DNA of 64,000 nt from Humulus lupulus (GCF_963169125.1 NC_084794.1:108848358-108912357), one strand, 5' to 3'; counted from the stretch's first letter, positions 9,836 through 22,437 are shown. Translations and numbers: made by a program. Notes: generated by a model from the sequence alone, not told the origin.

Positions 9836-12800
9836 ATGGCTTTGATTCAAGGCAAATGGGTCAAGGTAATTTTCAGCTCACTCTCTAACCTATCTATGCA
9901 AATTCAGAGTATCCTTTGATGAATTTAAATTGTATTAAAGTTCTTTTTATCCACTTATTATACTTTTTCAGTATGATGTTTGATAAATTCTACCATAATC
10001 TATTAGTCCACCTCCTCGATTTCTTCTATGTAAATATAGGAAAAATGAGAAAAGTTAGAGAATTCAATTGTAGCAGTTAGAGTCCCATTTACGGTGATAA
10101 TTGTTTTGTTAAAATGGGTTCCTTTTCAATTTGTTTAGTACCTGTTTTTGTAATTTTCCAGTATAGCTGGCGTGTGTTCTTCATATCTGATTTTCTCTTA
10201 GTCATGCTGATCTCGTTTTTTTTTTCTCTTTTTTCTTAAAAAAATAAAATTGTGTCGCTTTTGCATAGTTTTCATTAATAAATTACCAGAAAGTGATTAG
10301 GGTAGGGAAAAAAATCTCTTTCAGAGGTGGTTATTCATTTCTTTTAGGAAACACATAAATTTTTATGTGTATTAGAAAAGGTAATGCCTTTATCAGTGAC
10401 ATTTTATTTTAGGGTACTTTATCAGTGACATTGACTTGCTAAAGAAAAAGATGGATTGCAAAGAGATCATCACAAACACAGACATATTTTGTTTTGTTAT
10501 GTCACGCGTCAGAGTTTGTGGGGACATCTGAATCAGATGTCAATACTCTACTTTTTCTATCTTATCTTGCCATTAGCTATTAGCCCTTATTTTTTAAAAA
10601 AATAAAATAAATAATAAATGGGAAAAGTAAGAGCCTCGTGTCATTTGTTCCTACCTGGAAACTCATATTTTTTTGAATGAGAGTATAGTGGGAACAAAGA
10701 GCAATTTAGTGAATCAATGTTTTGAAAAATGCACATGATATATATCTTTACAGGGTTTATATATTTTTAGAATTTGTGTTTTGTTACATTATTTGTTTGA
10801 ATTCTGTATTTTGATAAATTATTTTTTTGACCTTATATTTTATAAAATTGTTAAAATAAAACTCTAAACTCAATTTTGACGAAGAAAAATTGAATATAAT
10901 AACACAGTTTTTAAACAGAATAATTTTATTTTTGTTCTAAATTGTTAGTTTGGTAAATTATTTGTGATTTTAGTTGAGAAAACATTGACCAAAATCGGGT
11001 TTATGGTTTTAATTTAACTATTTTACAAAACATATGGTCCAAAAAATAATTTGTCAAAAAATATAAACCCATATTTATATATTATAAATGATAGTTTAAC
11101 TAAAATTATTAATTTTCGTGAAATTTAATATTTTTTATTTTTTAACAACGTTAGTTTTAAAGTTATATAAATAAGGTAATTTTTTTTTTTAAGAATAAAA
11201 TATTTATGTTTTTTGGGACATTGTGTTTTGTCTCATTACTTATTTGAACTATGTATTTTAACAAATTATTTTTTGGACCTAGTGTTTTGTAAAATGGTTC
11301 AAATAGGCTCCTAAACATGATTTTGATTAATAAAAAATTGAATATTTCAACACAGTTCTTACGCAGAATAGTTGTATTTTTGTTTTAAGTTGTTAGTTTG
11401 ATTAATTATTTGTGATTTTAGTTCAAAAATTTTTGATCAAAATCAGATTTATGATATATTTGAACAATTTTATAAAATATAGGGTCCATGAAATAATTTA
11501 TCAAAACACATAATCCAAATAGATAATGAGACAAAACATATGGTCCAAAAATATATAAATCCAAAAATAAAAGATAATAAAGTCATCTAAATAAAGTAAA
11601 TAAATTAAAAATAATAAATGAGTCATAGTAAATTCTCATCATATATTTTAAAACTTTATATTAAAGTGTTAAATTACTTTATCAATTATGTTTCAAAGCT
11701 ATAACCAATTATGTGCTTAAATTTATTATTTTCTTTATTTTATTAATCATTTATTTTGTTTATCTAAACATATATGTAACAGTGACATAAGACATAAGTA
11801 TACTTATTTCTTATTTTGTTGTTTATTTTTAATAAGATGATACTTATTTTAATTACTCTACCTTTGATTAAATAATATATTTTTTTTTGATGACTTCAAT
11901 TTTTTAAAATTAAATCTTGATCAAACATGCCTTTTAAATTTATAGTTTTAATTTAGAAAATTTGAATATTTTATTATATTGAATATTTTTTATAAAAGAA
12001 AATTAGAAAAAAATATTTAATTTTAAAACTAGATACATCATATATAATATATAAATTAAAATATAAAAAAAATACTAAAATTTAATTATTATAAACAACA
12101 TCAAATAATTTACTTTGAAATTATAATGCACCATATCTTTTATATGCAAAAAGTGTGTATCTAACATATTCTTGGTTTAATGATTATATTTAAAAAAAAT
12201 TAAAAAAATTATCATATATATATATTTAACTATAAACAATGTTTTGACTTATTTTTTAATATGTTTATGTCATCTTTTTATAATATGTGACATTGTTTAT
12301 TTATTTAAAATTTGAATGACAATTAAAAAATATAATAAAAATAAATTAGTACATTTTTTAAGTAAAACTAAGCAAATGCGCACTACACATTGTTTATACC
12401 TAGTATATATATTTATGATTCGATTTGTTACAATTGAGTTAATTTCCTAACATGTTTTTTTTTAAACTTTAATAGAGTATTTTAAATAATTAACAAAATA
12501 TGCTTTTAAAACTAATTAAAAATAAATATTTATTCATTATATAAACTTAAATTTAAATATTATAAAATATCATTATTATAATAATAGTTAATACACGACT
12601 AAATATTTAATAAATATATTAATATAAATTTAAATATTATAAAATATTATCATTATAATAATATATAATACTAAATTAGATATTTAATAATTATATTTAT
12701 ATAAATTAAAAAATATTATTATTATAATATATAATCCTATAATAATATTTAATACAAAACTACATATTTAGTAATTATATTAATATAAATTCAAATATCA

Positions 12801-12871
12801 TTATTACAATAATATTTAACACAATACTAGATATTTAATAATTATATTAATATAAATAAAATGTTACAAAG

Positions 12872-12911
<40 letters not shown>

Positions 12912-15900
12912 GGATGATTCTTTGGTAGGGGCTTCAAAAAGAGCCCCACCGATGGGATTTTTTTGTATTTCCGACTCGTGAATAATTTTTGGCGCGATTT
13001 TTTTTATGGTCGTATATATTATAGTTATTTAGAGTATCCTGCAAATTTTTAGAAAATTCCAAATAATTTACAGTGCCGAAAACTAAATTCAAACATGTTA
13101 TTTTCTATGCACATGCAAAAATTAGTTACTCGTGCAACAATTTGTTTTTAAACTAGTTTTTGACACTATAAATTATTCAGAATTTTTCTGAAAATTTGCA
13201 GGATGCTCTAAATAACTATAATATACACTGTCATAAAAAAAAATCGCGCTGAAAATTGTTCACGGTTTGAGAACACAAAAGTGCCCCACCGGTAAGGCTT
13301 TTTTTGAAGCCCCTACCATAGAAATTTCCAATAATATATACTCTTTGCTCAAAATAATAATAATAATAATATATAATCTTAATTTTTATTATTTATATTT
13401 AAAAAGAAACATGTTACTTTTTTTTATTACATTAATGTAACTTATATATATATTCATATTAAATAACAATAAATATTATAAGTACATTATATATAATTGT
13501 TGTATGTGTGTATAATTAGTATAATTATGTAACTATATAAAAAATTAGAATAATAATTATCTTCTATTAAGAATAAACACATTTCTTCTCCATTGAAATG
13601 TGATTTGAATATTATCATGAATAGAGTAATTTGTGATCTAAACGGTTATCATATTATTATTATTATTATTTAAAAATCATAAATAATATATATTTGTTTA
13701 ATTTTTCTTTTAATATGTTATGTAATTATTTTATATATAATATTATTTATTTATTTAAAATTTATATGACAATAATAATAATAATAATAAATCAATTTTC
13801 TAAATAAAAATAAGCAAGCGTACAAGTACTTTGTTTGCACATACTTGCACATAGTATAAATACACACTAGCTTTTTTTTGTGCCTAAGGCAGGAACCCAT
13901 GAAATTGAAAATTTCATTTCATATATTTTTTAAATTATAAAATTGTATAATAGAAATTAAATAATTAATATTTAACATAAAATTATAATTATAATAATTC
14001 ATAACAATTAAAATATTTATTGTATTAATTTGAATAATAATATTGTCCTAAAACATCACTAAAAAAACATAAGACTACATTTTGATTAATTTTTTGTTTG
14101 TTTAATTTTTAATAAGCCAAATATGTAATAGTGTGAGAAGAAAAGAAAGAAAACATTACAATTACAATGAAAATCATCTATTTAATTAATTGAAATGATA
14201 AAATATATATAAAGTTGACACATATTTTAAAAAATAACATCATGCAAAAGAATGAGGCATTCACCTTAATACGTGGCTGTGTAAGGAGATTTATGAAAAG
14301 TTTTTATTTTATTGCTTTTTTGTATATATGTGTAGAACAACTTTTAAAATATTTATGTACATAAGAATAAAGTGGAAACGTAAATAATAACTAGTACAAA
14401 GTAAATAGTTAAAAGTACACAAAAGACTAAAACAAATAAAAATAATAAATAAACAAAAATAAAAATAAAATTAACAATAAAAAAACCTCAAAAAAAAATT
14501 AATAAAAGGGAAATTTTATGTTATATATATATATATATATATATGATATCTTAGTGAAAATTTTTAATATGCTAACGTAATTATTATCTCAAATATATGA
14601 CAATTTTAATTTTTTTTGACAAAAATACTCCTAACAATCAAATACTCATTTTCTCTCTCAGTCTCTCACTCTCTCCCTTATTCTAATATTGTAGATCTAA
14701 AAAAAAAACCATCTGAAACAGATATTTTAGTAAAAAAAATATGAGCTTCTAAATTTTTTCGTCAAATTTCAGTACAGAGCATCGAAATTGCAACAAAAAA
14801 TAATCGTTTTGGCCAAAAATCAAGTTTACATGATTGCATCGTAAAAGCATCGAAACACCATCGATTTTGCATCGAAATTGCAGAAATTTTGCATCGAAAA
14901 AGCATTGTTTTAGCAAAAAAATCAACTTTCATGATTGCATTGCAAGAGCATTGAAATTGCATCGAAAAAACATCGTTTTGGCCAAAAAATCAAGTTTTCA
15001 TGATTGCATCGCAAGAGCATTGAAACACCATCGATTTTCATTGATGGTGTTTCGATGCAATTATGAAAACTTGATTTTTGGGCAAAATTATGCTTTTTCG
15101 ATGCAAAATCGATGGTGTTTTGATGTTTTTGCGATGCAATCTTGAAACTTGATTTTTTGCCAAAACGATGCTTTTTCGATGCAAAATTGATGATGTTTCG
15201 ATGCAAAATTGATGGTGTTTCGATGCTTTTACGATGCAATCATGAAAACTTGTGTTTTTGGCCAAAATGATTATTTTTCGATGCAATTTTGATGCTCTTG
15301 CGATGCAATCATGAAACTTGATTTTTGGCCAAAACAATGTTTTTTCGATGTAAAATCGATAGTGTTTCGATGCTTTTGTGATGCAATCATGGAAACTTAT
15401 TTTTTTAGCAAAAACAATCCTTTTTCTATGTAAAATTGATATTTTTTTCGATGCAAAAATAATGGTGTTTCGATGCAATCATGAAAACTTGATTTTTGCC
15501 AAAATGATGTTTTTTTGATGCAATTTGGACACTCTGCACTGAAATTTGACGAAAATTTTGGATATTCATATTTTTTCACTCAAATGTTGTTTCAGATGAT
15601 TTTTTTTTTTAATTTTGGTATTTTTTCGAGATCTACAATATTAGAATGAGAGAAACGTTAGAGAGAAAGAGTTCAGACTAAGAGAGAAAATGATTTTTGA
15701 AATATTATGGATATTTTTGTCCAAAAATTTAAAATTATCATATATATTTAAGATAATAACTTACGTAAACATATTAAAAAATTTCATTAAAATATCAAAC
15801 ATCAAATTTCCCTAAGGTGGTGAAAGTACTAAGTAGGACATTCACCTACTTATACATTTTTTTATATATACATAGTATAGTATATATATATTTATTTAAA

Positions 15901-16949
15901 ATTGGAGCAGTTGTGGGGTTTACATGTTCAAATTCAATGTTGTATATTAATTAGCTATTTAGTTATTCTATGATGGTTGTTCTATCTTCTATGCTGTTTC
16001 TTTGGAGCAGCTTGATCAAAAAGGAACTTGCCCAGGACCAAGAAGTTCACATGCAGTAACCATAGTAGCACAAAAGGCCTATGTGTTCGGTGGCGAGTTT
16101 TCGCCACGTGTCCCTGTAGACAACCACATCCACGTGTTTGACCTCCAAGACACCACGTGGTCCGTGGTCAATGCAATCGGCGATGTTCCTCCACCACGTG
16201 TAGGTGTCACAATGGCAACCGTTGGATCAACCATCTATGTTTTCGGCGGTAGAGATAGCGAACACAAAGAGCTCAATGAATTATACTCTTTTGACACGTG
16301 TTCAAACAAGTGGACCCTTCTATCTACTGGCGATGGGGGACCTCCTCATCGGAGCTACCACTCAATGACGGCGGACAATCGTTACATTTATGTCTTCGGT
16401 GGCTGTGGCAACACCGGACGACTTAACGATCTATGGGCATATGATGTGGTTGATCGGAAGTGGATCAAGTACCCATCGCCGGGGGACAACTGCAAGGGAA
16501 GAGGTGGGCCTGGGCTCGTTGTGGCCCAAGGAAAGATATGGGTCGTGTATGGCTTTGCTGGATATGAAGTGGATGATGTTCATTGCTACGATCCGGCCCA
16601 AACAAAGTGGGCTGAGGTTGAGACAAAAGGCGAGAGGCCCACAGCTCGAAGTGTGTTTTCTACGGCTGGGATTGGGAAATACGTATTTATATACGGTGGA
16701 GAAGTAGATCCAAGTGACTTGGGCCACTTGGGTGCAGGGAAATTTGCCCGAGAGGTGTACGCGTTGGACACGGACACGTTGGAGTGGAAGAGGTGGGAAG
16801 ATGGGTCGGGCCAAGAAAATCATCCTGGGCCTCGTGGGTGGTGTGCATATGCTAGTGGGCTTTTAGATGGTAAAGAGGGCCTTTTGGTGTACGGTGGGAA
16901 TTCTCCTAGTAATGATAGGCTTGATGATATTTTCTTCTTCACTCCTTAA
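9836..16949 (+). CDS. Kelch-repeat protein related to nitrile-specifier protein 5 (two exons)
   Basis: Exons are 9836-9865 (10 codons, MALIQGKWVK, ending AAG before GTAATT) and 16011-16949 (after TTTGGAGCAG); the join is phase 0 and gives 322 residues, close to the about 326 of Arabidopsis NSP5 as I recall it. Six kelch blades are visible from their YVFGG or VYGG strands: residues 34-38, 86-90, 137-141, 188-191, 236-240 and 303-306, each with a following Tyr/Phe-Asp-x-x-x-x-x-Trp. Kelch blades build a beta-propeller. In Brassicales, relatives steer glucosinolate breakdown with Fe2+; most other eudicots lack glucosinolates, so the role here is unknown. Residues E241, D243, D246 and H249 lie where the family's E-x3-D-x3-H metal motif is found, but the spacing differs. 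No signal peptide or membrane segment. The first intron is unusually long (6145 bp) and full of repeats. Confidence 0.88.
10753..11070. repeat. Foldback MITE-like element, copy 1, in intron 1
   Basis: It starts GGGTTTATAT and ends ATATAAACCC, with long imperfect inverted arms (for example TTGATAAATTATTTTTTTGACC against GGTCCAAAAAATAATTTGTCAA). It encodes nothing. A related, same-orientation copy lies at 11201-11560. Confidence 0.6.
11201..11560. repeat. Foldback MITE-like element, copy 2, in intron 1
   Basis: This has the same plan as the copy at 10753: the left arm TGTGTTTTGTCTCATTA pairs with TAATGAGACAAAACATATG on the right, and the middle segment (AGTTGTTAGTTTGATTAATT) matches the first copy. 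Divergence between the copies is considerable, so these are old insertions or an old local duplication. Ends are approximate. Confidence 0.55.
11561..12911. repeat. Very AT-rich intron DNA with AAT microsatellite
   Basis: No coding signal. Short TTTAATAATTATATTAATATAA-like words recur imperfectly at 12590-12860, and an uninterrupted AAT run spans about 12878-12909, next to the foldback element that begins at 12912. Other AAT/ATT runs occur near 13355, 13650 and 13770. Confidence 0.6.
12912..13329. repeat. 418-bp foldback element in intron 1
   Basis: The arms are nearly the full element length. TTGGTAGGGGCTTC on the left pairs with GAAGCCCCTACCA on the right, and TATTATAGTTATTTAGAGTATCC pairs with the right-hand GGATGCTCTAAATAACTATAATATA. 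It is non-coding and inserted at the edge of an AAT repeat, so its target duplication cannot be read with confidence. It is compatible with a Mutator-type or unclassified MITE. Confidence 0.75.
13330..14507. other. AT-rich intron DNA
   Basis: Nothing coding. Contains AAT/ATT microsatellite tracts (13355-13373, 13650-13670, 13765-13790) and AT-rich low-complexity sequence only. Confidence 0.6.
14508..15812. repeat. 1.3-kb foldback element with internal inverted repeat array, in intron 1
   Basis: The outer arms pair: GGGAAATTTTATGTTATAT on the left against a right end whose complement reads GGGAAATTTGATGTTTGATAT. The pairing continues through a CTCTCTC-rich stretch and the words GTCAAATTTCAGT and ACTGAAATTTGAC. 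Inside, a unit of about 70-100 bp containing ATGATTGCATCG occurs three times forward (near 14831, 14934, 15001) and about five times inverted (near 15128, 15231, 15300, 15380, 15471). The centre of symmetry is near 15040. A TA run lies at 14519-14543. Open stretches inside it are artefacts of the repeat. A transcript of the intron would fold into a long hairpin. Confidence 0.75.
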
Positions 16950-16998
16950 ACTTTATAAATTATTGCTGTATGTTTGGATTCCAGAATTGGCACATTGT

Positions 16999-17004
16999 AA
17001 TAAA
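16999..17004 (+). terminator. Candidate polyadenylation signal of the kelch gene
   Basis: AATAAA lies 50 bases after the stop codon, in an AT-rich context normal for plant 3' ends. A single hexamer is weak evidence on its own. Confidence 0.45.
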
Positions 17005-17783
17005 TTTTAGGATATGTACGTGCCCCATTTTGATTGTATTAGGTTGTATGATAAGGGATAAGGTACTATGTAATTAGTGTTTACTTTAATAAGATGAATG
17101 ATTGTCGTGTTGTTAAACAAGTGATATCGTGCATGTGTACATTGAAAATGTTACACGACTATTATTGATACCACCGCACAAACTTAACATTGTAAAATGT
17201 AACACTGTAGTTTTTCTATTCTATACTTTAAAATACATCATTAAAGTTTAATTTTTTTTTATTTTACATCAAAATTTTAGAGTATATCATATATTAGATT
17301 CTTTATATATTTCTTTACATTTAAATAGTATATCCTTAAATATTTTTATTAATTAAAATAAAAAAACTAAAAAATTTGGAAAGAGAAAAATATGAGAATA
17401 AAAGATAGAAGAAAAGTATTTAAAGGAGCTCTTAAAAATCTATAAATGTAGAGAATAAAATAAAAAAATATAAAGACACTCCCTTTTAGAGAATTAGTTT
17501 AAAAGAACTATCATATAGTAATTCTAACAATTTTCTCCATATTTATAGAGAATTATCTCTTTAAGAAGAACTATTGAGAATACTTTTAGCTATATTCAGT
17601 ACTTTCGAAATGTCTCTTCTTCTTTATTTTATCTTATTTTTTTCCCATTCTTTTTCTACTGTTTCTCCATAATCAGTGACTAAACTACTCATTCGGTTGA
17701 AGTGGCCATGGCATGTCTTTTACATACATATATAAAATTGAAAAATTAGCAGTTAAAATTATTAACTTATTTCATATATATAC
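17005..17783. other. Intergenic DNA between kelch gene and copia element
   Basis: AT-rich, with no supported gene or RNA. The last five bases (17779-17783, TATAC) are the left copy of the copia target-site duplication. Confidence 0.6.
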
Positions 17784-18432
17784 TGTGGAAATAGTTTATC
17801 TAAATCCCAACTAATTCTATTAATGAGTTGTTTGGTTCTCAACTATCATAACAACTTCATTAGCTTTTAGTCCTTGGTCTATAAAAGGACTTGTGGGATT
17901 CACTTGTTAGAAGACACACAAAACAGAGAAGAGAAAAACGATGAGAGAAGAACACAGTGAAGAGCACTACACAGATGAAACAACAGAAAAGCCAGATTAG
18001 ACAAGAGAGCTCAAGTGTGGAAATCAAGATTGAGTATTGAGAAGGTTGTGAGAGCTGGGTTTGGGGAACTGTATTGAGAAGCACAATTGTTGGGAAAGTT
18101 CTTGCTCAAGGATTGAGAGGAAAACACCTGTGTGATTGAGTGTTTAGAGAGTTTGATCCAAGATTGTTCCAAAAAGCTCCATTGAAGCCTTGTACTCATT
18201 TCGTTGATTGAATAAAGAAGAGATAGTGGTTCCTAAAACTGGATTAGATTCAAGATCACATTGATCTTGTTCTGAACCAGTATATATACTTGTGTTGATT
18301 TATGCTTTCATATTTTTCGTTTTCTAATTGTTTGATAATTAGTTTTACTGATTTGTGTTCTTAGATTCATCTCTGGTTTAACGAGATTCATCTGAGGTTC
18401 TTGAACTGGGAAATTTATCCTTATTTCCAACA
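17784..18432 (+). repeat. 5' LTR of the copia element
   Basis: The LTR runs from TGTGGAAATAG to CCAACA. A TATA box TATAAAAG sits at 17880-17887, giving U3 of about 96 bases before it. The LTR is followed by AAATCAGAGCCAGG, a partly decayed form of the initiator-Met tRNA primer site of copia elements. Confidence 0.93.
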
Positions 18433-18528
18433 AAATCAGAGCCAGGTTTCAGATCAAAACGGGAGAAGAAAGTTCAAGATCCTAGAGCTTCCGCATTACA
18501 ACTGATACAGAACACAAGTTAGAAGACT

Positions 18529-19437
18529 ATGTCAACCATGGCCAAGTTCGAGCTTGAGAAATTTGATGGCACAAACGATTTCTCATTGTGGAGAGAAAGT
18601 CTTAAAGGAATTTTGGTACACTAGAAAGTAGCCAAGATTCTTGGAGATCAGAAGTTGCTGGCTGATAAGAAACCTGAAGAAATAGCTGAGATGGAAGAAA
18701 TGGCCTATTACACCATAATTATGTACCTATCAAATGGAGTGTGAAGGAAATTGACATCAGAGACTACGACAAAGGGATTATGGGATAAGATGGAAAAATT
18801 ATATTTAAAGCCTTTTGTTTCTAACAAGATTAATTTACTTGAAAGACTTTATGGTTTTAGAATGAATCCTGTTATGTCTCTAGATGAAAACATTGACAAA
18901 TTCAATGAAATCATTGTAGGTTTGGCAAATATCGATCACAAGGTGGATGAGGAAAGTCAAGCAATAATCTTGTTGCGCTCATTACCAATGGCATACCAAG
19001 AAGTGAAAGCTGCAATAAAGTATGGAAGAGATATCATCTCACTAGATGGAGTTCTTGGAGTATTGAAGTCCAAAGATTTTGAACTTCAGTTGGAGAAAGA
19101 ATCCAAGAAGGATGAAGCTTACTTTGTTCGTGGAAGATCAACAAAGAGAAGCTCTTCAAGAAGCCATACACCATTTTACTCACGTTCTAAATCAAGAGGA
19201 AAGGATTCAAGAACATGTTACCACTGTGGAAAGGCAGGACATACCAAGAGATTTTGCAATCTGTTAAGAAATCAACAAGGGTCCAGATCAAACCAGGACC
19301 AGAGAAGACCCATCTACAATCAATTTCGTAATGAGAACAAATACCAGCAAGGATTGAAGTCTCAAAATGATTCAGCTGCTATAGCAGAAGGAGAAGATGA
19401 ATGTGTCTCAGAAGGAGAACTATTCTCCATCTCATAA
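18529..19437 (+). pseudogene. Copia gag with two internal stops
   Basis: The frame opens with ATG at 18529 (MSTMAKFELEKFDG), the normal copia gag start, 96 bases after the LTR. It is interrupted by TAG at 18622-18624 and TGA at 18742-18744, then stays open from 18751. The retrotransposon gag domain (KLYLKPFVSNKINLLERLY, then LLRSLPMAYQ) is followed by an RS-rich basic stretch and a CCHC zinc knuckle CYHCGKAGHTKRFC near 19216-19257. It ends with TAA at 19435-19437, where relatives read straight through into protease. The stops make this a pseudogene. Confidence 0.88.
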
Positions 19438-19443
19438 ACCACC

Positions 19444-22437
19444 ATGACAAGGGAGTGGATTCTTGATTCGGGATGCACATTCCATATGTGTCCCAATCAA
19501 GAATCATTTTTTGATTATAAAGAAATTAATGGTGGTAAAGTACTAATGGGTAATGATGTTTCTTGCAGGGTCTATGGCATTGGCAAGGTAGCTGTTAAAA
19601 AATTTAATGGTGAGGTCAAGGTATTGACAAATGTGAGGCATATACCAGAATTGAGGAGAAACTTGATTTCTCTTGGATCTTTGGAAGATGAAGGATACAG
19701 CTACAAGTCTACAAATGCCATCTTGAAAATCACTAGTGGCTCTCTAGTAGTGATGAAAGGGAAGAAAGTTAATGGACTGTACGTACTGGAAGGAAAAACT
19801 GTAGCAATTGCTGAAGCATCTGTTGTTAAGACCCAGGAAAGTGAGATGCATCTGTGGCACCAATGGATGGGACATATCAGTGAGCAAGGGCTGAGAGAGC
19901 TTCACAAACAAGGAAGCATAGACAAGTTGAATACCTGTGCATTACCTTTCTATGAAGCATGTGTATTTGGAAAGCAGCATAAAATTAAATTCACTGCAGC
20001 AAAGCACAACACCAAAGGAGTCTTGGAGTACATTCACTCGGATTTATGGGGGCTTAGCAAAATACCAACACACTCAGGTAAACATTACTTTCTATCTATA
20101 GTAGATGATTATTCTAGATGTGTTTGGGTATATTTACTTAGGACTAAAGATGAATGTCTAGAAAAATTTAAAGTATGGAAAAATCAGGTGGAAAATCAAA
20201 CAAACTCTAGAATTAAGACTCTTAGAACCGATAATGGCTTAGAATTTATAAACCATGAGTTTGACATATTGTGCAATGAGTATGGTATCACTAGACATAG
20301 GACAGTAGTTAGTACTCCAGAACAGAATGGAGTTGCCGAGAGGATGAATCGTACTCTACTGAATAAGGTTAGGTGTATGCTAGTAAGTTCAGGGTTGTCT
20401 AAATCTTATTGGGGAGAAGCACTTGCTACTGCTTGCTATTTGATAAATAGGAGTCCTAATAGATCTATAGATTTGAAAACTCCATATGAAATGTGGTATA
20501 GAAAAGCCCCAAGCTTGAAACATTTGAGAGTTTTTGGTTGTGCAGCATATGCACACCAGTCCAATGATAATTTAGGCACTAGATCTGTCAAGGGAATTTT
20601 TCTTGGTTACCCTATAGGAACTAAAGGTTATACACTTTGTGTTAATCAAAATGGTAAGCCTAAAATTATAATTTCAAGAAATGTTATCTTTAATGAGCAT
20701 GATTTTCCTCACTTGAAAGCCGAGATTGGTAGTGTTTCAAATAATGCAGGTGGAACAAGTAAAAGGAACATGGCTGAGTTTGAAGTTAAGCTGAGAAACT
20801 TTGAAGGAAATACTCAAGCTACTACTGATATGAATGACCAAAGTGAATCTGAAACTGAGCTAGATGCAACAGAACAACAACCTGATCTATCTGGGTAACT
20901 GGAAAGAGATCGAGAGAGAAGAGTTATACAACTTCCAGCAAGATATGCTGAAGCTGACATGGTGGCTTATGCACTTGCATCAGTGCAGCAAACTGACACA
21001 CCAGAACCCAACAGTGTTGAAGAGGCTCTTTCAGAGAAGAACAAGGCTGAATGGAGTCAAGCAATGAAGGAATAAATGGATTCATTGAGCAAAAACAGAA
21101 CATGGGATTTAGTTGTAAAACCAAAAGGTCAGAAAGTGATTTCATGTAAATGGATTTTCAAGGTGAAGGAAGGTTTGAGTAAAGATGAGCCTTTGAGGTT
21201 CAAAGCAAGGCTTGTCGCAAAGGGGTTTACACAAGTGGAAGGAATCGATTACAATGAAGTGTTCTCACCTGTAGTAAAGTATAAGACTATAAGATTGATG
21301 CTTTCTCTTGCAGCACAACAAAATTTAGAAGTAGAGCAGCTTGATGTCAAGACTGCCTTCTTAAATGGTTTTATAGAGGAGGACAATTATATGCATCAAC
21401 CACCTGGTTTTCAGGTGGAATCAAGCAACAAAGAGATGGTGTGCAAGCTTAGAAGGTCACTGTATGGGCTTAAACAGTCACCACGACAATGGAATAAGAG
21501 ATTCGACACCTATGTTCAAGACATTGGATTTGTTAGATCAAAGTTTGATCATTGCCTTTACTACAAAAATCTTGAGCAATCTACATTAGTTTTTCTCTTA
21601 CTATATGTAGATGATATGCTCATTATGGGGAAGGACAAAACAGTGATAAAAGGTATCAAAGACAAGTTGAAAGATGAATTTGAAATGAAGGAGCTCGGTC
21701 AAGTCCAAAAGATACTTGGGATAGAAGTGACAAGGAGCAGAAAAGATGGGATTCTGAATCTTAAACAAGCAAGTTATATTCAGAGGGTACTTCAGAGATT
21801 CAACATGCATGATTCAAAGGGTGTTTCAGTACCTCTAGGAGGACAATTTGAACTTTCAAAAGATCAAAGTCCAAAGACTATCGAGGAGACAAAGGAAATG
21901 GCAAAAGTCCCTTATGCTATGGCACTAGGGTGTTTAATGTACATCATGGTTAGCACTAGACCAGACATAGCACATGCTCTAAGCATTCTTAGCAGGTTTA
22001 TGTCCAACCCCGGATTAGAGCATTGGAATGCTCTTAAGTGGCTACTTAGATATCTAAAGGGAACTACAGAGATGGGACTGAGATACAAACAGATGGATCA
22101 AAAAGTTACACTTGAAGGTTTTGTAGATGCAGACTATGCAGCAAGTAAGGATACAAGGAGGTCAACTACTTCATATGTATTCAAAACAAATGGAGATTGC
22201 ATATGTTGGAAGTCCCAACTACAGTCAGTGGTGTCACTATCAACAACTGAAGCTGAGTTCATGGCCACCACCGAAGCATTCAAAGAGGCAATATGGTTAC
22301 AAGGAATGCTACAAGAGCTGAAGATGATGAAAGGTAAAGCTAAGACATACTCAGATAGTCAATCTTCAATTCACCTCTGTAAAAATCCAGTATACACGAA
22401 AAGAGCAAACACATTGACATTCGTTTGTTTTGGATAA
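19444..22437 (+). pseudogene. Copia pol: protease, integrase, reverse transcriptase, RNase H
   Basis: Same frame as gag. Protease starts at WILDSGCTFHM (active DSG). The GAG-pre-integrase domain has HLWHQWMGH; the integrase core has D in HSDLWG, D in RTDNGLEF and E in NGVAERMN. Stops TAA at 20896-20898 and TAA at 21073-21075 split integrase from RT. RT (21076 on) has YVDDML near 21604-21621. RNase H has DADYAASKDTRRS and ends in LSTTEAEFMATTEA. A one-base frameshift near 22390-22400 puts the last part (IREKIEEDVISL to the TAA at 22569-22571) in another frame. All domains are recognisable. Confidence 0.92.

Noticed and set aside
14762..15579. Several open frames of 60-146 codons on both strands
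   Set aside because: They repeat the words MHRK/FASKKH/DCIA because they lie in the inverted repeat array; no domain, and both strands are open by repetition.
16002..16010. TTG start for the kelch protein
   Set aside because: These nine bases are intron ending in AG; the ATG exon at 9836 matches the expected family start.
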